Assembly: GCA_903889785.1 (NCBI GenBank)
Contig: CAISYT010000115.1
Span: 1 to 5,734, forward strand
Direction of reading: 5' to 3'
DNA from: an uncultured Caulobacterales bacterium
Lineage (GTDB): Bacteria; Pseudomonadota; Alphaproteobacteria; Caulobacterales; Caulobacteraceae
DNA length: 5,734 nucleotides
Shown: positions 1 to 5,734 of the stretch, one piece after another
How the letters are laid out: each line of letters opens with the position of its first letter
Numbering within the stretch: position 1 is the first letter of the stretch
Notes under the pieces: model-generated
Seen by the model: only the letters and a program-made list of their open reading frames with translations
Told to the model about the DNA's origin: nothing
Databases searched by the model: none
Position numbers and translations under genes: made by a program

Positions 1-237
1 GCCGAGCTGCTGGTGCTGGCCGATATATTGGGCTTCCTGGGTGGCGATCCGGACGCCTGGTTTAAGACCGACGTCGACGACGACCTTTCCGGCAGGATCG
101 AAACCCTGCTGCAACAGCGCATCGAGGCGCGCGCCGCCAAGGATTTTGCCGCCGCCGACGCCATCCGTAATGAACTGGACGACATGGGTGTGGTGGTCAT
201 GGACGGCCCCGCTGGCGCAACGTGGCGGTTGAAGTGA
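1..237 (+). CDS. cysS: Cysteinyl-tRNA synthetase, C-terminal end (partial)
   Basis: This is the last 78 codons of a cysteinyl-tRNA synthetase, which charges tRNA-Cys with cysteine in the cytoplasm. The reading frame is open from base 1 and ends at TGA 235-237, so the gene starts left of the window. The recognisable part is the family's C-terminal helical region. It has the 'ARAAKDFAAADAIRNEL' pattern (general form AR..KDF..AD.IR..L), then 'GVVVMDGPAGATWR', which matches the usual CysRS ending with DGP.G..W. The HIGH and KMSKS motifs and the zinc ligands lie in the missing part and cannot be judged. The GTG at 13 is an internal codon, not a start, because the frame continues upstream as A-E-L-L. 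The end looks normal in length, with two extra residues (LK) after the conserved tryptophan and arginine. I am confident from the terminal motif; a stand-alone protein is unlikely. Confidence 0.9.
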   Translation, partial: AELLVLADILGFLGGDPDAWFKTDVDDDLSGRIETLLQQRIEARAAKDFAAADAIRNELDDMGVVVMDGPAGATWRLK

Positions 238-258
238 CGGCCGCGCGTATTAGATAAT
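229..258 (+). promoter_or_regulatory. Possible sigma70-type promoter for the SRPBCC-thrS run
   Basis: TTGAAG at 229-234 (overlapping the end of cysS) and GATAAT at 253-258 resemble the -35 and -10 hexamers and are 18 bases apart. They lie in the only AT-rich patch of the region (249-263). A start point 7-8 bases after the -10 box would fall at about 265-266, on the ATG of the next gene, so the transcript would be leaderless. No Shine-Dalgarno sequence precedes that ATG, which fits. The match is by eye, and a 30-base AT-rich gap can give such matches by chance. Confidence 0.4.
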
Positions 259-265
259 TAAAAGC

Positions 266-853
266 ATGGCCATCAAGATTGAACATCGTATCGGCATCGC
301 CGCCCCAGCGGAGGTGATCTGGGAAATCCTCGCCGACGTGCCCGGCTGGGAGGTCTGGAACCCGCTCTACACCAAAGCCAGCGGCGTGATCCGCATCGGC
401 GAGGCTCTAGTGCTGACCCAGGCCCTGCCCGGCCAGAAGCCCGAGGTGATCCGGCCCCGCGTGATCGACTGGGTGCCCTATGAACAGCTGCACTGGGCCA
501 ATGCGGCGGGCGGCGGCTTGGTAAAGACCCTGCGCTACATCGAGATCGAAAAGCTCAGCGAAGAGGGCTGTATCTTCTCGAATGGCGAATTCTTCAGCGG
601 CATGCTCAGCTCGCTGGTCGTCAATATGATGCGTCGCCCGATCAAGAACGGTTTTGCCGCCCTTGGCGAGGCGATGAAGCTCCGGGCGGAAGCGGCCTAT
701 GCCAAGGTTCCCAAGGCGGAAAAGTCCAAGGCCAAGAAGCGCGCCCAAGCCCTGGCGATAACCGTCGATAAGCTCAAGCCGGTTAAACCCACCGAGCCGC
801 TCAAGCCCATGGTGCCTTTCGGCAAAACCGGCGCGAAGCTGAAATCATCGTGA
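266..853 (+). CDS. SRPBCC (START/polyketide-cyclase fold) protein with Lys/Pro-rich tail
   Basis: The protein has 195 residues, and its exact function is unknown. Residues 1-145 look like an SRPBCC domain, a helix-grip fold with a deep hydrophobic ligand pocket. It opens with a beta strand (KIEHRIGIAAP), then the family's typical 'PAEVIWEILADVPGWEVWNP' (14-33), in which W-x-x-W-N-P is common in polyketide-cyclase/dehydratase-like members. A closing helix follows at about 121-145. Residues 147-195 are a separate basic, low-complexity tail (KAEKSKAKKRA, then KPVKPTEPLKP) that is probably disordered and might bind nucleic acid or membrane; that is only a guess. There is no signal peptide or membrane segment. 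The ATG at 266 has no Shine-Dalgarno sequence and may be leaderless. The stop overlaps the GTG of the next gene (GTGA, 850-853), which suggests coupled translation with the iron-sulfur scaffold. Ligand-binding SRPBCC proteins have many roles, so no substrate is proposed. Confidence 0.85.
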   Translation: MAIKIEHRIGIAAPAEVIWEILADVPGWEVWNPLYTKASGVIRIGEALVLTQALPGQKPEVIRPRVIDWVPYEQLHWANAAGGGLVKTLRYIEIEKLSEEGCIFSNGEFFSGMLSSLVVNMMRRPIKNGFAALGEAMKLRAEAAYAKVPKAEKSKAKKRAQALAITVDKLKPVKPTEPLKPMVPFGKTGAKLKSS

Positions 854-1302
854 TTGACGCGCTCTACTCGGCCCAGATTCTGACCCTGGCCGCCAACATG
901 CCCGGTGCCGGACGGCTCGCCGCGCCGCAGGGTTCGGCCGAGAAGGTCTCGAAACTGTGTGGCAGCCGTGTGCGGGTGGACGTGATCCTCGACAAATACG
1001 GCCGGGTGACAGATTTCGCTCAGGACGTTCAGGCCTGCGCCCTGGGCCAGGCCAGCGCTGCGGTGCTGGGCGCGCACCTGACGGGTGCAGACCTGGAGGA
1101 GGTCGAAAAGGCTCGCGCCGACCTGCGCGCCATGCTGAAAGATGGGGCTAACCCGCCCACCGGACGCTTCAGCGATCTTGCCATGCTCGAACCGGTCAAG
1201 GCCTATCCCGCCCGCCACGCCTCGACCATGCTGGCCTTCGAGGCTGCTGCCGAGGCCGTCCGCCTGGCGGGAATACGAACTAGGACCGCGGGCGCGGCTT
1301 GA
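850..1302 (+). CDS. IscU/NifU-N-like iron-sulfur cluster scaffold protein (variant)
   Basis: This 150-residue protein of the IscU/NifU N-terminal superfamily would hold or pass on nascent iron-sulfur clusters in the cytoplasm. Cys37 (KLCGSRVRVD) and Cys63 (DVQACALGQASAA) sit where E. coli IscU has Cys37 and Cys63. The helix 'EPVKAYPARHASTMLAFEA' (114-132) matches the IscU segment with His105 and Cys106. His123 is kept, but the third cysteine is Ala124, and the Asp39 equivalent (CGD in IscU) is Ser39. Only two cysteines and one histidine remain of the classical ligands. I recall similar proteins from alphaproteobacteria annotated as scaffold proteins, so this is probably a family trait rather than damage. 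The GTG start is supported by the 4-base overlap with the upstream gene and by the family-like opening 'MIDALYSAQILTLAANMP'. No iscS, sufS or hscA lies nearby. It could be an inactive or carrier-type paralogue; the gene symbol is left open. Confidence 0.85.
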   Translation: MIDALYSAQILTLAANMPGAGRLAAPQGSAEKVSKLCGSRVRVDVILDKYGRVTDFAQDVQACALGQASAAVLGAHLTGADLEEVEKARADLRAMLKDGANPPTGRFSDLAMLEPVKAYPARHASTMLAFEAAAEAVRLAGIRTRTAGAA

Positions 1303-1331
1303 TCCCGGCGCGTTGCGCCGCGATAAGCAGT

Positions 1332-1607
1332 ATGGTTCGCTGCAAGGCCCCCGCCGGCATGAAACTCTATGAACGAAGCGTCCGATGGGCTTTGAGGGCC
1401 TACAAACTGACGCTTTCGCCGTTGATCGGGCGATCCTGCCGGTTTCTGCCGACCTGTTCGGAGTATACCGCGCAATGCCTGATCGAACACGGCCCCTGGA
1501 AGGGGACGACCCTTGCTTTCAGGCGGCTGTGCCGTTGCCATCCCCTCGGCGGATCAGGTTATGACCCTCCGCCAGAGATACGCCCAAAGAAGTGCGAAAA
1601 ATTATGA
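1332..1607 (+). CDS. yidD: Membrane protein insertion efficiency factor YidD
   Basis: YidD is a small membrane-associated protein that helps YidC/Sec insert inner-membrane proteins. The family signature is clear: 'ALRAYKLTLSPLIGRSCRF' near the N terminus, 'CRFLPTCSEYTAQC' with paired cysteines (36 and 42 from this start), and 'RRLCRCHPLGGSGYDPPP' (64-80). The start is undecided. TTG 1299 would overlap the previous stop (TTGA) and give 102 residues. ATG 1332 gives 91. ATG 1359 gives 82, closest to where family similarity begins, with AAGG at 1345-1348 as a weak Shine-Dalgarno sequence. I list the first ATG. The end is certain and overlaps the thrS ATG (ATGA, 1604-1607). In many bacteria yidD lies between rnpA and yidC; here it is instead linked to thrS. 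The residues upstream of 1359 look like non-conserved sequence. The identity is firm and the start is not. Confidence 0.9.
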   Translation: MVRCKAPAGMKLYERSVRWALRAYKLTLSPLIGRSCRFLPTCSEYTAQCLIEHGPWKGTTLAFRRLCRCHPLGGSGYDPPPEIRPKKCEKL

Positions 1608-3532
1608 TCGATCTTGAATTCCCCGATGGCTCGCGCCGCGAATATGCCGAAGGATCTAGCGCGCGCGACGTCGCCGCCGCCATTTCCAAGAGTTTGGAAA
1701 AGCGCACCATCCTGGCGCGCCTCGATGGACAGCTGATCGATTTCGACCGCCCCCTGCCCGGCAGCGGAAAGATCGAACTGGTCGGCCGCAACGATCCCGA
1801 GGCCTTGAACGTGATCCGGCACGATACCGCCCACATCCTGGCCCAGGCGGTACAGGAGCTGTTCCCAGACACACAAGTGACCATCGGTCCCAATGTCGAG
1901 GACGGGTTCTACTACGACTTCGCGCGTGATCAGCCGTTCAGCCTGGATGATCTTCCCCGGATCGAAAACCGCATGCGCGCCATCGTCGACCGCGACGATA
2001 AGATCCGCCGCGAGGAAGTGGGCCGCGATCAGGCCATCGCCGACTTCAAGGCCATGGGCGAGATCTACAAGGCCCAGATCATCGAAAGCATCCCGGCCGG
2101 TGAAACCGTGACGGTCTATCACCAGGGCGACAGCTGGAAAGACCTCTGCCGCGGCCCTCACCTGCCCAGCACACGGCACGTCGGCAAGGGCTTCAAACTG
2201 ACCAAACTGGCCGGGGCCTACTGGCGCGGCGATCAAAACAATCAGCAACTCCAGCGCATCTACGGCACCGCCTGGGCCAGCGAAGAAGACCTGGCCGCCT
2301 ATCTGACACGCATCGAGGAAGCCGAACGGCGCGACCACCGCAAGCTGGGGACCTTGATGAACCTCTTCCACATCCAGGAAGAAGGCAGGGGCATGGTGTT
2401 CTGGCACCCCAAGGGCTGGCGGCTTTACCGTACGCTGCAGAACTATGTGCGCCGGCGCATGGAGGCGGGCGGCTACGACGAGGTCAAGACGCCGCAGATT
2501 CTCGACCACAGCCTTTGGCAAAAGAGCGGCCACTGGGACAAGTTCGGCGCAAATATGTTCGTCTGCACCACCGAGGATGGCGACACCCTGGCGGTCAAGC
2601 CGATGAACTGCCCCGGCCATATCCAGATCTTCAACTACGGCCAGCGCTCCTATCGCGAACTGCCGCTGCGTATGGCAGAGTTCGATGGCCTGCACCGCAA
2701 CGAGAGCTCAGGCGGCCTGCACGGCATCATGCGCGTGCGGGGCTTGGCTCAGGACGACGCGCACATCTTTTGCACCCCTGACCAGATCGAGGCCGAAGCC
2801 AAGGACTTCATTGCCATGTTGCGGCTGATTTACGCCGACCTCGGCGTGGAGCTGCATTCGGTCAAGCTGGCGCTGCGCCCGGACCTGCGCTTTGGCGATG
2901 ACGAGACCTGGACCACCGCCGAAGATACGCTCGAGCGCGCCGCCAATGCCGCCGGGGTGCAGGTCGAACGTCTGCCCAATGAGGGAGCTTTCTATGGCCC
3001 CAAGCTAGAGTTCCACCTGCGCGATGCCATCGGCCGCACCTGGCAATGCGGCACCCTTCAGCTCGACTATGTGCTGCCAGAGCGGCTTGACGCCTCCTAC
3101 ATCGGCGAGGATGGCACCAAACACCGACCCGTGATGCTGCATAGGGCCATCCTGGGCTCGCTGGAGCGTTTCCTGGGTATTTTGCTCGAACACTATGCAG
3201 GTGCCCTGCCGATGTGGCTGGCACCGGTGCAGGTCATGGTTGCCACAATTACTTCCGAAGCGGATGGTTATGCCTGCTCGGTCCTGGCCAGTTTGAAGGC
3301 GGCTGGAATTCGGGCCGAAATCGACTCGCGCAACGAGAAGATAAATTACAAAATTCGGGAACATAGCCTCGTCAAGACGCCAGTAATCGCGGTGGTTGGA
3401 CGGAATGAAGCGCAGGAACGCACCGTTGCGCTGCGTCGTTTTGGAGGTCAGGCGCAAGAACTGCTGGGGCTGGATGAAGCCGTGGCAATCCTCAAGCGCC
3501 AGGGTCTAGCGCCCGACCTGATTGGGGACTGA
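1604..3532 (+). CDS. thrS: Threonyl-tRNA synthetase
   Basis: This class II synthetase charges tRNA-Thr with threonine and edits mis-made Ser-tRNA-Thr. It is full length at 642 residues, the same as E. coli ThrRS. Domains in order are TGS (about 1-62), the editing domain (about 65-225), the catalytic core (about 240-535) and the anticodon-binding domain (about 537-642). Editing-site His73, His77, Cys182 and His186 are present (HDTAH, LCRGPH). The zinc ligands are Cys336 (PMNCPGH), His387 (DDAHIF) and His513 (MLHRAILGS). Motif 2 has Arg365 in HRNE. The conserved Tyr464, Gln481 and Gln486 around 'YGPK' and 'WQCGTLQ' are also there. ATG 1604 is preferred over GTG 1592 because it makes an ATGA overlap with yidD and matches the usual 'MIDLEFPDGS' opening. 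Near the active site, LHRNES and RGLAQDDAH differ slightly from E. coli. Third-position GC falls towards the last domain. No leader or T-box is visible, as expected inside an operon. Confidence 0.97.
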   Translation: MIDLEFPDGSRREYAEGSSARDVAAAISKSLEKRTILARLDGQLIDFDRPLPGSGKIELVGRNDPEALNVIRHDTAHILAQAVQELFPDTQVTIGPNVEDGFYYDFARDQPFSLDDLPRIENRMRAIVDRDDKIRREEVGRDQAIADFKAMGEIYKAQIIESIPAGETVTVYHQGDSWKDLCRGPHLPSTRHVGKGFKLTKLAGAYWRGDQNNQQLQRIYGTAWASEEDLAAYLTRIEEAERRDHRKLGTLMNLFHIQEEGRGMVFWHPKGWRLYRTLQNYVRRRMEAGGYDEVKTPQILDHSLWQKSGHWDKFGANMFVCTTEDGDTLAVKPMNCPGHIQIFNYGQRSYRELPLRMAEFDGLHRNESSGGLHGIMRVRGLAQDDAHIFCTPDQIEAEAKDFIAMLRLIYADLGVELHSVKLALRPDLRFGDDETWTTAEDTLERAANAAGVQVERLPNEGAFYGPKLEFHLRDAIGRTWQCGTLQLDYVLPERLDASYIGEDGTKHRPVMLHRAILGSLERFLGILLEHYAGALPMWLAPVQVMVATITSEADGYACSVLASLKAAGIRAEIDSRNEKINYKIREHSLVKTPVIAVVGRNEAQERTVALRRFGGQAQELLGLDEAVAILKRQGLAPDLIGD

Positions 3533-4455
3533 TGAATCAGACTGTTCGCTCCGTGACCGCGACCACCGATTTCACGCCGGCCCAGCCGAACGTGTCGGTG
3601 ATCATGGTGGTTTATCGAACCGGCGAGTCGCTGGAAATGGCAATTCAATGCGTGCTGGATGATCCCATGGTCGATGAACTGGTCGTGGTCGACAACGGCT
3701 CAGCCGAGGCTGCGGCCGAAGGGCTGCGCGTACTGGCCCGCGACGAGCCCCGCGTGGTTTTGCTGCAAGGACACGGCAACATTGGCTTTGCCCGTGGTGC
3801 CAACCGCGGCATGTTGGCGGCGCACGGCCACTATGTGGTTTTCCTCAATCCCGACGCCTTCCTTCAGGCTGGCTGTGTCGATGCCCTGATCGGCGGCCTC
3901 AACGGCCAACCGCCGCGTAGCCTGGTGGGTGCCTGTATCCTCGATCTGGACGGCCGCGAGCAACGCGGAGGTCGGCGTGGCGAAGTCAGCGCTCTTTCCA
4001 CCCTGCTGACCCTGTCGCGGTTCAGCCGCCGCTTCCCCAACCTCGACGCCTACGAGATTTATCGTGACCACGACGCCATGCCCGAAGGCCTGACACCCAT
4101 ACCGACCATTTCTGGGGCCTGTTTTGCCGCACGCCTTGACGACTTCAAAGCCTTAGGCGGTTTCGACGAGGGTTATTTCCTGCACGTCGAGGACATTGAT
4201 CTGTGCTGGCGCGCGCGCCGGACGGGCGGCTCGGTGCTGTTCCAACCCAAGGCCAAGGTCGTGCACCTAGGCCATACCAGTAACTCTAGCCCCTGGCGGG
4301 TGGAGATGCATAAGGGCCTGGGCCTGACGCGCTATTTCCTCAAGCGGGCAGAGAGCCTTCCGGCCTATTTGGCGGCGCTCATCCTCTTGCCGCTCATAAT
4401 GCTCACCGCAATGGTACGGCCCATAGCGTGGCATATGCGCGGTAGCCGGGCCTAG
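3532..4455 (+). CDS. Family 2 glycosyltransferase (rhamnosyltransferase-like)
   Basis: This 307-residue inverting GT-A glycosyltransferase resembles the WbbL/rhamnosyltransferase-like branch of GT2. Such enzymes add a sugar from a nucleotide donor to a lipid-linked or surface glycan on the inner face of the membrane. The nucleotide-binding strand 'VSVIMVVYRTGESL' is at 21-34 and 'DELVVVDNGS' at 48-57. 'NIGFARGANRG' (83-93) is typical of this branch. 'FLNPDA' (104-109) stands at the DxD position, with Asp108 as the metal-binding candidate. 'GGFDEGYFLHVEDIDLCWR' (209-227) carries the likely catalytic Glu220/Asp221. A hydrophobic stretch at about 278-298 near the C terminus probably anchors it to the membrane. 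The ATG shares one base with the thrS stop (TGATG, 3530-3534), and GGGGA at 3524-3528 is a poorly spaced ribosome site, so translation is probably coupled to thrS. The donor sugar and acceptor cannot be read from the sequence; O-antigen, capsule or holdfast glycan are all possible. Confidence 0.9.
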   Translation: MNQTVRSVTATTDFTPAQPNVSVIMVVYRTGESLEMAIQCVLDDPMVDELVVVDNGSAEAAAEGLRVLARDEPRVVLLQGHGNIGFARGANRGMLAAHGHYVVFLNPDAFLQAGCVDALIGGLNGQPPRSLVGACILDLDGREQRGGRRGEVSALSTLLTLSRFSRRFPNLDAYEIYRDHDAMPEGLTPIPTISGACFAARLDDFKALGGFDEGYFLHVEDIDLCWRARRTGGSVLFQPKAKVVHLGHTSNSSPWRVEMHKGLGLTRYFLKRAESLPAYLAALILLPLIMLTAMVRPIAWHMRGSRA

Positions 4456-4478
4456 TCGCCACAAGAGGGCTGCCGATT
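4456..4478. other. Short gap between convergent genes, no visible terminator
   Basis: Twenty-three bases separate the stop codons of the plus-strand GT2 gene and the minus-strand GT39-like gene. I see no GC-rich hairpin followed by a T run on either strand here or just inside either gene. The 8-base palindrome CAGCGCTG at 4480-4487 has no T tract. Termination may be Rho-dependent, or the two transcripts may overlap. Confidence 0.6.
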
Positions 4479-5734
4479 TCAGCGCTGCGCAAGCCCGTCA
4501 TTCAGGGTTGGGGTGCGCTGCGGCGCATAGACCGTCAGGGTCATGTCATCGCCGTTCGAATAGTTGATGCCGCTAACTGCACCGACCGCACGCGCGGTCG
4601 CGCCCTTAGCGGTCAAAGCCTTGCGAAACGCCGCGTCCTCGCGCTTTTCGACAATGGCCGGCCGGCCATCGGCGATGGCCTGCGCCGCCGCCGGAGCCTT
4701 GCCCAGCTCCGTCCTGGCGCCCAAGGCAAAAACCAGGCTCGGCTCGCCGTAGCCATCAACCGCGACTGGCCCCTGGGCCAAACCGCTCTGCGGATCGAGC
4801 ATGGCTTGCTGCAGCAGGCTGACGACCCGATGAGAGAGCCACAATGGCTCCAGCCGCGGTAGCAGCCCACCAACCAGTGTACCGTGCGCCAGAACCCCCA
4901 AGACCACGGCCGCAGCCGTGGCGCGCATAGCCTGACCACGCAGCAGCAGTAGCCCCCCCGTCAATCCGGCCCCCAGGTAAAGCAGGGCCGCAAGGATCGC
5001 GCTGAAGACGTCGCCGACGTCGCCGTACTGTTTGAGGCCAAACATAGCGACGGCCGCAAAAACCAGGGCCGACAGGCCGCTCAGTGCCGCACCAATGATT
5101 TGTGTCGTGCGGCCCATTTGCAGCGGCTGGGTGCCGGCCAGGGCCGCCGCCATCAGCCAAGCCAGGGCACCGTAGGCAGGTAGGGTGTAGTGCACCAACT
5201 TGGTCGGCAGCAGCTCGAACATGAGCCATGTCGGAATCAGCCAGGCCAAGGCGAAACGCACGCCTGTCTCGGCTCGCCGCTTCCAGGCAAACACCGCGCC
5301 CGCCGGCAGCAGCAGAGTTCCAGGAAAAATCAGAATCGGGGCCAGCAGGCTGTAATAGCCGGGAGAGCCGGCGTGGCCTTCCGATCCGCCGGTGAGCTTG
5401 GGCGCAAGGTCGCCACCCACGGCCGATGACCAGAAGCCGCCATCCGTCTGCACCGTAATCGCCACGGCCCAGGGAAAGAAAACCAGCCCAACGAGCAGCA
5501 GGCCCCAGCCCCAGCCGATGCGCCGCGCCCAATCCGCCTCACGGTCGGCACCCCACAGCGCCAGCCCAGCCGTAAGCGCCAACGCCGGTCCGATCGGTCC
5601 CTTGTCGAGCAGGGCCAGGGCGATCCCTGCCCAGAAGGCGGTCTTGGTCCAAACCCCCGCAGGCGGCCCGCCGCGACTGGCCGCATATATCCGGCCCAGC
5701 GCCGCCATGGCCAAGGTTGTCGCGCCGCAGAGCA
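4479..5734 (-). CDS. ArnT/GT39-like polyprenyl-phosphate-sugar transferase (partial, N terminus missing)
   Basis: This is a multi-pass membrane glycosyltransferase of the GT-C type (GT39/GT83, ArnT/PMT-like). Such enzymes move a sugar from a polyprenyl-phosphate carrier to an acceptor on the periplasmic side of the inner membrane. About 417 residues are visible. The frame stays open to base 5734, so the N-terminal part with the expected catalytic acidic loop lies outside. Counting from the TTG codon at 5714-5712, 'LDKGPIGPAL' is at 36-45, 'GGFWSSAVGGDLAPKL' at 92-107 and 'LPTKLVHYTLPAYGAL' at 169-184; the last matches the family's PTK..HY.LP pattern. About eight or nine hydrophobic segments lie within residues 25-285, followed by a soluble, probably periplasmic, tail (about 290-411). 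The TTG at 5714 is not taken as the start because the frame continues upstream as L-C-G-A-T-T. It converges on the GT2 gene and may act in the same envelope pathway, though they cannot be co-transcribed. Lipid A modification as in true ArnT is not shown; the substrate is unknown. Confidence 0.88.
   Translation of the reverse strand, partial: LCGATTLAMAALGRIYAASRGGPPAGVWTKTAFWAGIALALLDKGPIGPALALTAGLALWGADREADWARRIGWGWGLLLVGLVFFPWAVAITVQTDGGFWSSAVGGDLAPKLTGGSEGHAGSPGYYSLLAPILIFPGTLLLPAGAVFAWKRRAETGVRFALAWLIPTWLMFELLPTKLVHYTLPAYGALAWLMAAALAGTQPLQMGRTTQIIGAALSGLSALVFAAVAMFGLKQYGDVGDVFSAILAALLYLGAGLTGGLLLLRGQAMRATAAAVVLGVLAHGTLVGGLLPRLEPLWLSHRVVSLLQQAMLDPQSGLAQGPVAVDGYGEPSLVFALGARTELGKAPAAAQAIADGRPAIVEKREDAAFRKALTAKGATARAVGAVSGINYSNGDDMTLTVYAPQRTPTLNDGLAQR

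Noticed and set aside
876..880. GATTC as a CcrM (GANTC) methylation site near a gene start
   Set aside because: A few GANTC sites are scattered through coding sequence in the window. None overlaps the candidate promoter, so no regulatory role can be argued.
697..1218. Minus-strand open frame of 173 codons opposite the SRPBCC and scaffold genes
   Set aside because: It spans two real plus-strand genes with an overlap junction, and its composition is that of an antisense shadow.
1592..1594. GTG at 1592 as the thrS start
   Set aside because: It adds four non-conserved residues. ATG 1604 matches the usual N terminus, forms the ATGA overlap and gives the standard 642-residue length.
1559..2695. 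Long minus-strand open frame (378 codons) opposite thrS
   Set aside because: It lies wholly against yidD and thrS, whose proteins are unmistakable. Long antisense frames are expected in GC-rich genes, and the translation matches no family I recognise.
4480..4487. Palindrome CAGCGCTG as a terminator between the convergent genes
   Set aside because: The stem is too short, has no loop and has no T run on either strand.
4654..4669. Perfect 16-base palindrome ATGGCCGGCCGGCCAT inside the GT39-like gene
   Set aside because: It is explained by GC-rich codons for Gly-Arg-Pro-Ala with neighbouring Asp and Ile. It has no T tract, is not repeated elsewhere in the window, and is far from a gene end.
4756..5532. 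Second minus-strand frame of 258 codons within the GT39-like gene
   Set aside because: It is rich in Arg, Gly and Ala with no family motif, while the frame beside it carries clear membrane segments and GT-C motifs.

Overview
The window is a compact, GC-rich, gene-dense stretch of chromosome from what looks like an alphaproteobacterium. Caulobacterales (Caulobacter, Asticcacaulis or Phenylobacterium type) is my best guess. It rests on protein character: the IscU-like scaffold with its RHAS ending, the form of YidD, the 'GGDLAPKL' and 'PTK..HY.LP.Y' motifs of the ArnT-like transferase, strong G/C preference at third codon positions, and starts with weak or no Shine-Dalgarno sequence. No search was run, so the lineage is an inference. 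I see no mobile element, CRISPR array, tRNA or rRNA.

Layout. Bases 1-237 are the 3' end of cysS (cysteinyl-tRNA synthetase). After 28 bases, which hold a plausible sigma70-type promoter, comes a tightly packed plus-strand run. It consists of an SRPBCC-fold protein with a Lys/Pro-rich tail (266-853), an IscU/NifU-N-like iron-sulfur scaffold (850-1302), YidD (start near 1332, end 1607), threonyl-tRNA synthetase ThrS (1604-3532) and a family 2 glycosyltransferase (3532-4455). Three junctions are direct overlaps: GTGA at 850-853, ATGA at 1604-1607 and TGATG at 3530-3534. A fourth, TTGA at 1299-1302, exists if YidD uses its TTG start. The run is therefore probably one transcript with coupled translation. 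A minus-strand gene converges on it after only 23 bases: the C-terminal two thirds or more of an ArnT/GT39-like polyprenyl-phosphate-sugar transferase, running off the right edge.

Functionally the run mixes translation (CysS, ThrS), membrane-protein biogenesis (YidD), iron-sulfur metabolism (the scaffold) and envelope glycosylation (GT2, with the convergent GT39-like gene). All but one of the gene families are familiar housekeeping or envelope types. I found no wholly new system. The points most worth a second look are the scaffold protein, which lacks two of the classical IscU ligands; a promoter placed so that the SRPBCC gene would be leaderless; a drop in third-position GC that builds towards the anticodon-binding domain of thrS; and substitutions beside the ThrRS catalytic residues.
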